DNA of 64,000 nucleotides, taken from positions 1 through 64,000 of the forward strand of contig CANFQO010000003.1 of the NCBI GenBank assembly GCA_947449135.1, written 5' to 3'. This DNA comes from Planctomycetaceae bacterium. Lineage in GTDB: Bacteria; Planctomycetota; Planctomycetia; Pirellulales; UBA1268. The position numbers were made by a program, and so were the translations under genes. The notes beneath the pieces are model-generated. The model was not told the DNA's origin and made no database searches. It worked only from the letters and a program-made list of their open reading frames with translations. Below are positions 63,783 through 64,000 of the stretch, piece by piece; the first letter of the stretch is position 1, and the number at the start of each line of letters is the position of its first letter.

Positions 63783-64000
63783 TCAGGCCTCGACCGGCAC
63801 GATCGTCCCCGCACGCATGAAGACCAGTTCAGCCGTGATGGCGTGTGGGGCGAGGCTAAAGAGTTGGGCGACGGCGCGGCGATAGTCGGCAAGCTGCGGC
63901 GTGTAGAACGCCGTCTTCTCGGCGATCAATCGGGCCTGCTCCTTCGGCCCCGTGTCGCCGCCCACACCGTCGAACTTGAAGTCGATCACCTCGGCGGCGA
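63783..64000 (-). CDS. C-terminal end of RecB/AddA-like nuclease (5' partial)
   Basis: The last 72 residues of a longer protein that begins beyond the window. VIDFKFDG contains the Asp and Lys of a PD-(D/E)XK nuclease (usually IDxKTD). KTAFYTPQLADYRRAVAQLF is the typical helix after the active site, and AITAELVFMRAGTIVPV the last strand pair, in the style of UvrD/AddA-type helicase-nucleases. The N-terminal helicase part, if any, cannot be seen, so a stand-alone nuclease is possible. Confidence 0.7.
   Translation of the reverse strand, partial: AAEVIDFKFDGVGGDTGPKEQARLIAEKTAFYTPQLADYRRAVAQLFSLAPHAITAELVFMRAGTIVPVEA

Overview
This is a GC-rich chromosomal window whose gene content points to a planctomycete, probably of the Pirellulales type. 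The clues are a Cys-type sulfatase next to a DUF1080 protein, a DUF1571 protein, Tat-exported Gfo/Idh/MocA oxidoreductases, a patatin with an N-terminal membrane domain, and many secreted proteins with no assignable family. This is inference from gene families; no rRNA or other phylogenetic marker was seen.

Layout. (1) 1-4256: a tightly overlapping carotenoid operon, crtY (5' end outside the window), crtE, crtI and crtB. Two membrane proteins of unknown role follow. (2) 5870-13327: a surface-polysaccharide island with visibly lower GC, holding two sulfotransferases, two GT2-like glycosyltransferases, a GT23/NodZ-like and a GT11-like fucosyltransferase, and a SAM methyltransferase. It probably makes or decorates a fucosylated, sulfated glycan. 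(3) 13.3-26.5 kb: mixed secreted and membrane proteins, namely a DUF4440 protein, a membrane protein with a papain-like NCHGW domain, an oxidoreductase, YceI, a patatin phospholipase, DUF1571, a chloramphenicol-phosphotransferase-like kinase and a membrane-anchored VWA protein. (4) 26.5-33.5 kb: glycan breakdown genes, namely an SGNH esterase, a six-hairpin glycosidase with a Tat signal and Ig-like tail, a pectate-lyase-fold protein and a Tat-exported oxidoreductase. (5) 33.6-36.3 kb: a glutaminase-STAS-cyclic-nucleotide-domain fusion and a VIT1/CCC1 metal transporter. (6) 36.8-51.5 kb: a biosynthetic gene cluster. (7) 51.5-56.4 kb: an SppA-like lipoprotein lacking its catalytic serine, a secreted protein, a sulfatase and a DUF1080 protein. 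(8) 56.6-63.2 kb: kdpFABC plus a KdpD that stops before the histidine-kinase core. The window ends in an EamA protein and the C-terminal end of a RecB/AddA-like nuclease.

The main system of interest is the cluster at 36.8-51.5 kb. Its core is a single 3554-residue megasynthase ordered KS-AT-DH-(inactive KR-like)-ER-KR-ACP-C-A-PCP-TE. It carries one fully reducing polyketide module and one amino-acid module, and the thioesterase is in the same chain. Around it lie a MacB/FtsX-type ABC permease, a separate LolD/MacB-type ATPase, a secreted protein divergent from the ATPase, and an Sfp-type phosphopantetheinyl transferase that could activate both carrier domains. The parts suggest a short reduced acyl chain joined to one amino acid and exported. 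There is no loading module, and the adenylation pocket read by eye matches no specificity code I know, so starter and amino acid stay open.

Starts were chosen from overlaps, Shine-Dalgarno-like sequences and signal peptides. Family calls come from motifs read by eye; no database search was possible.
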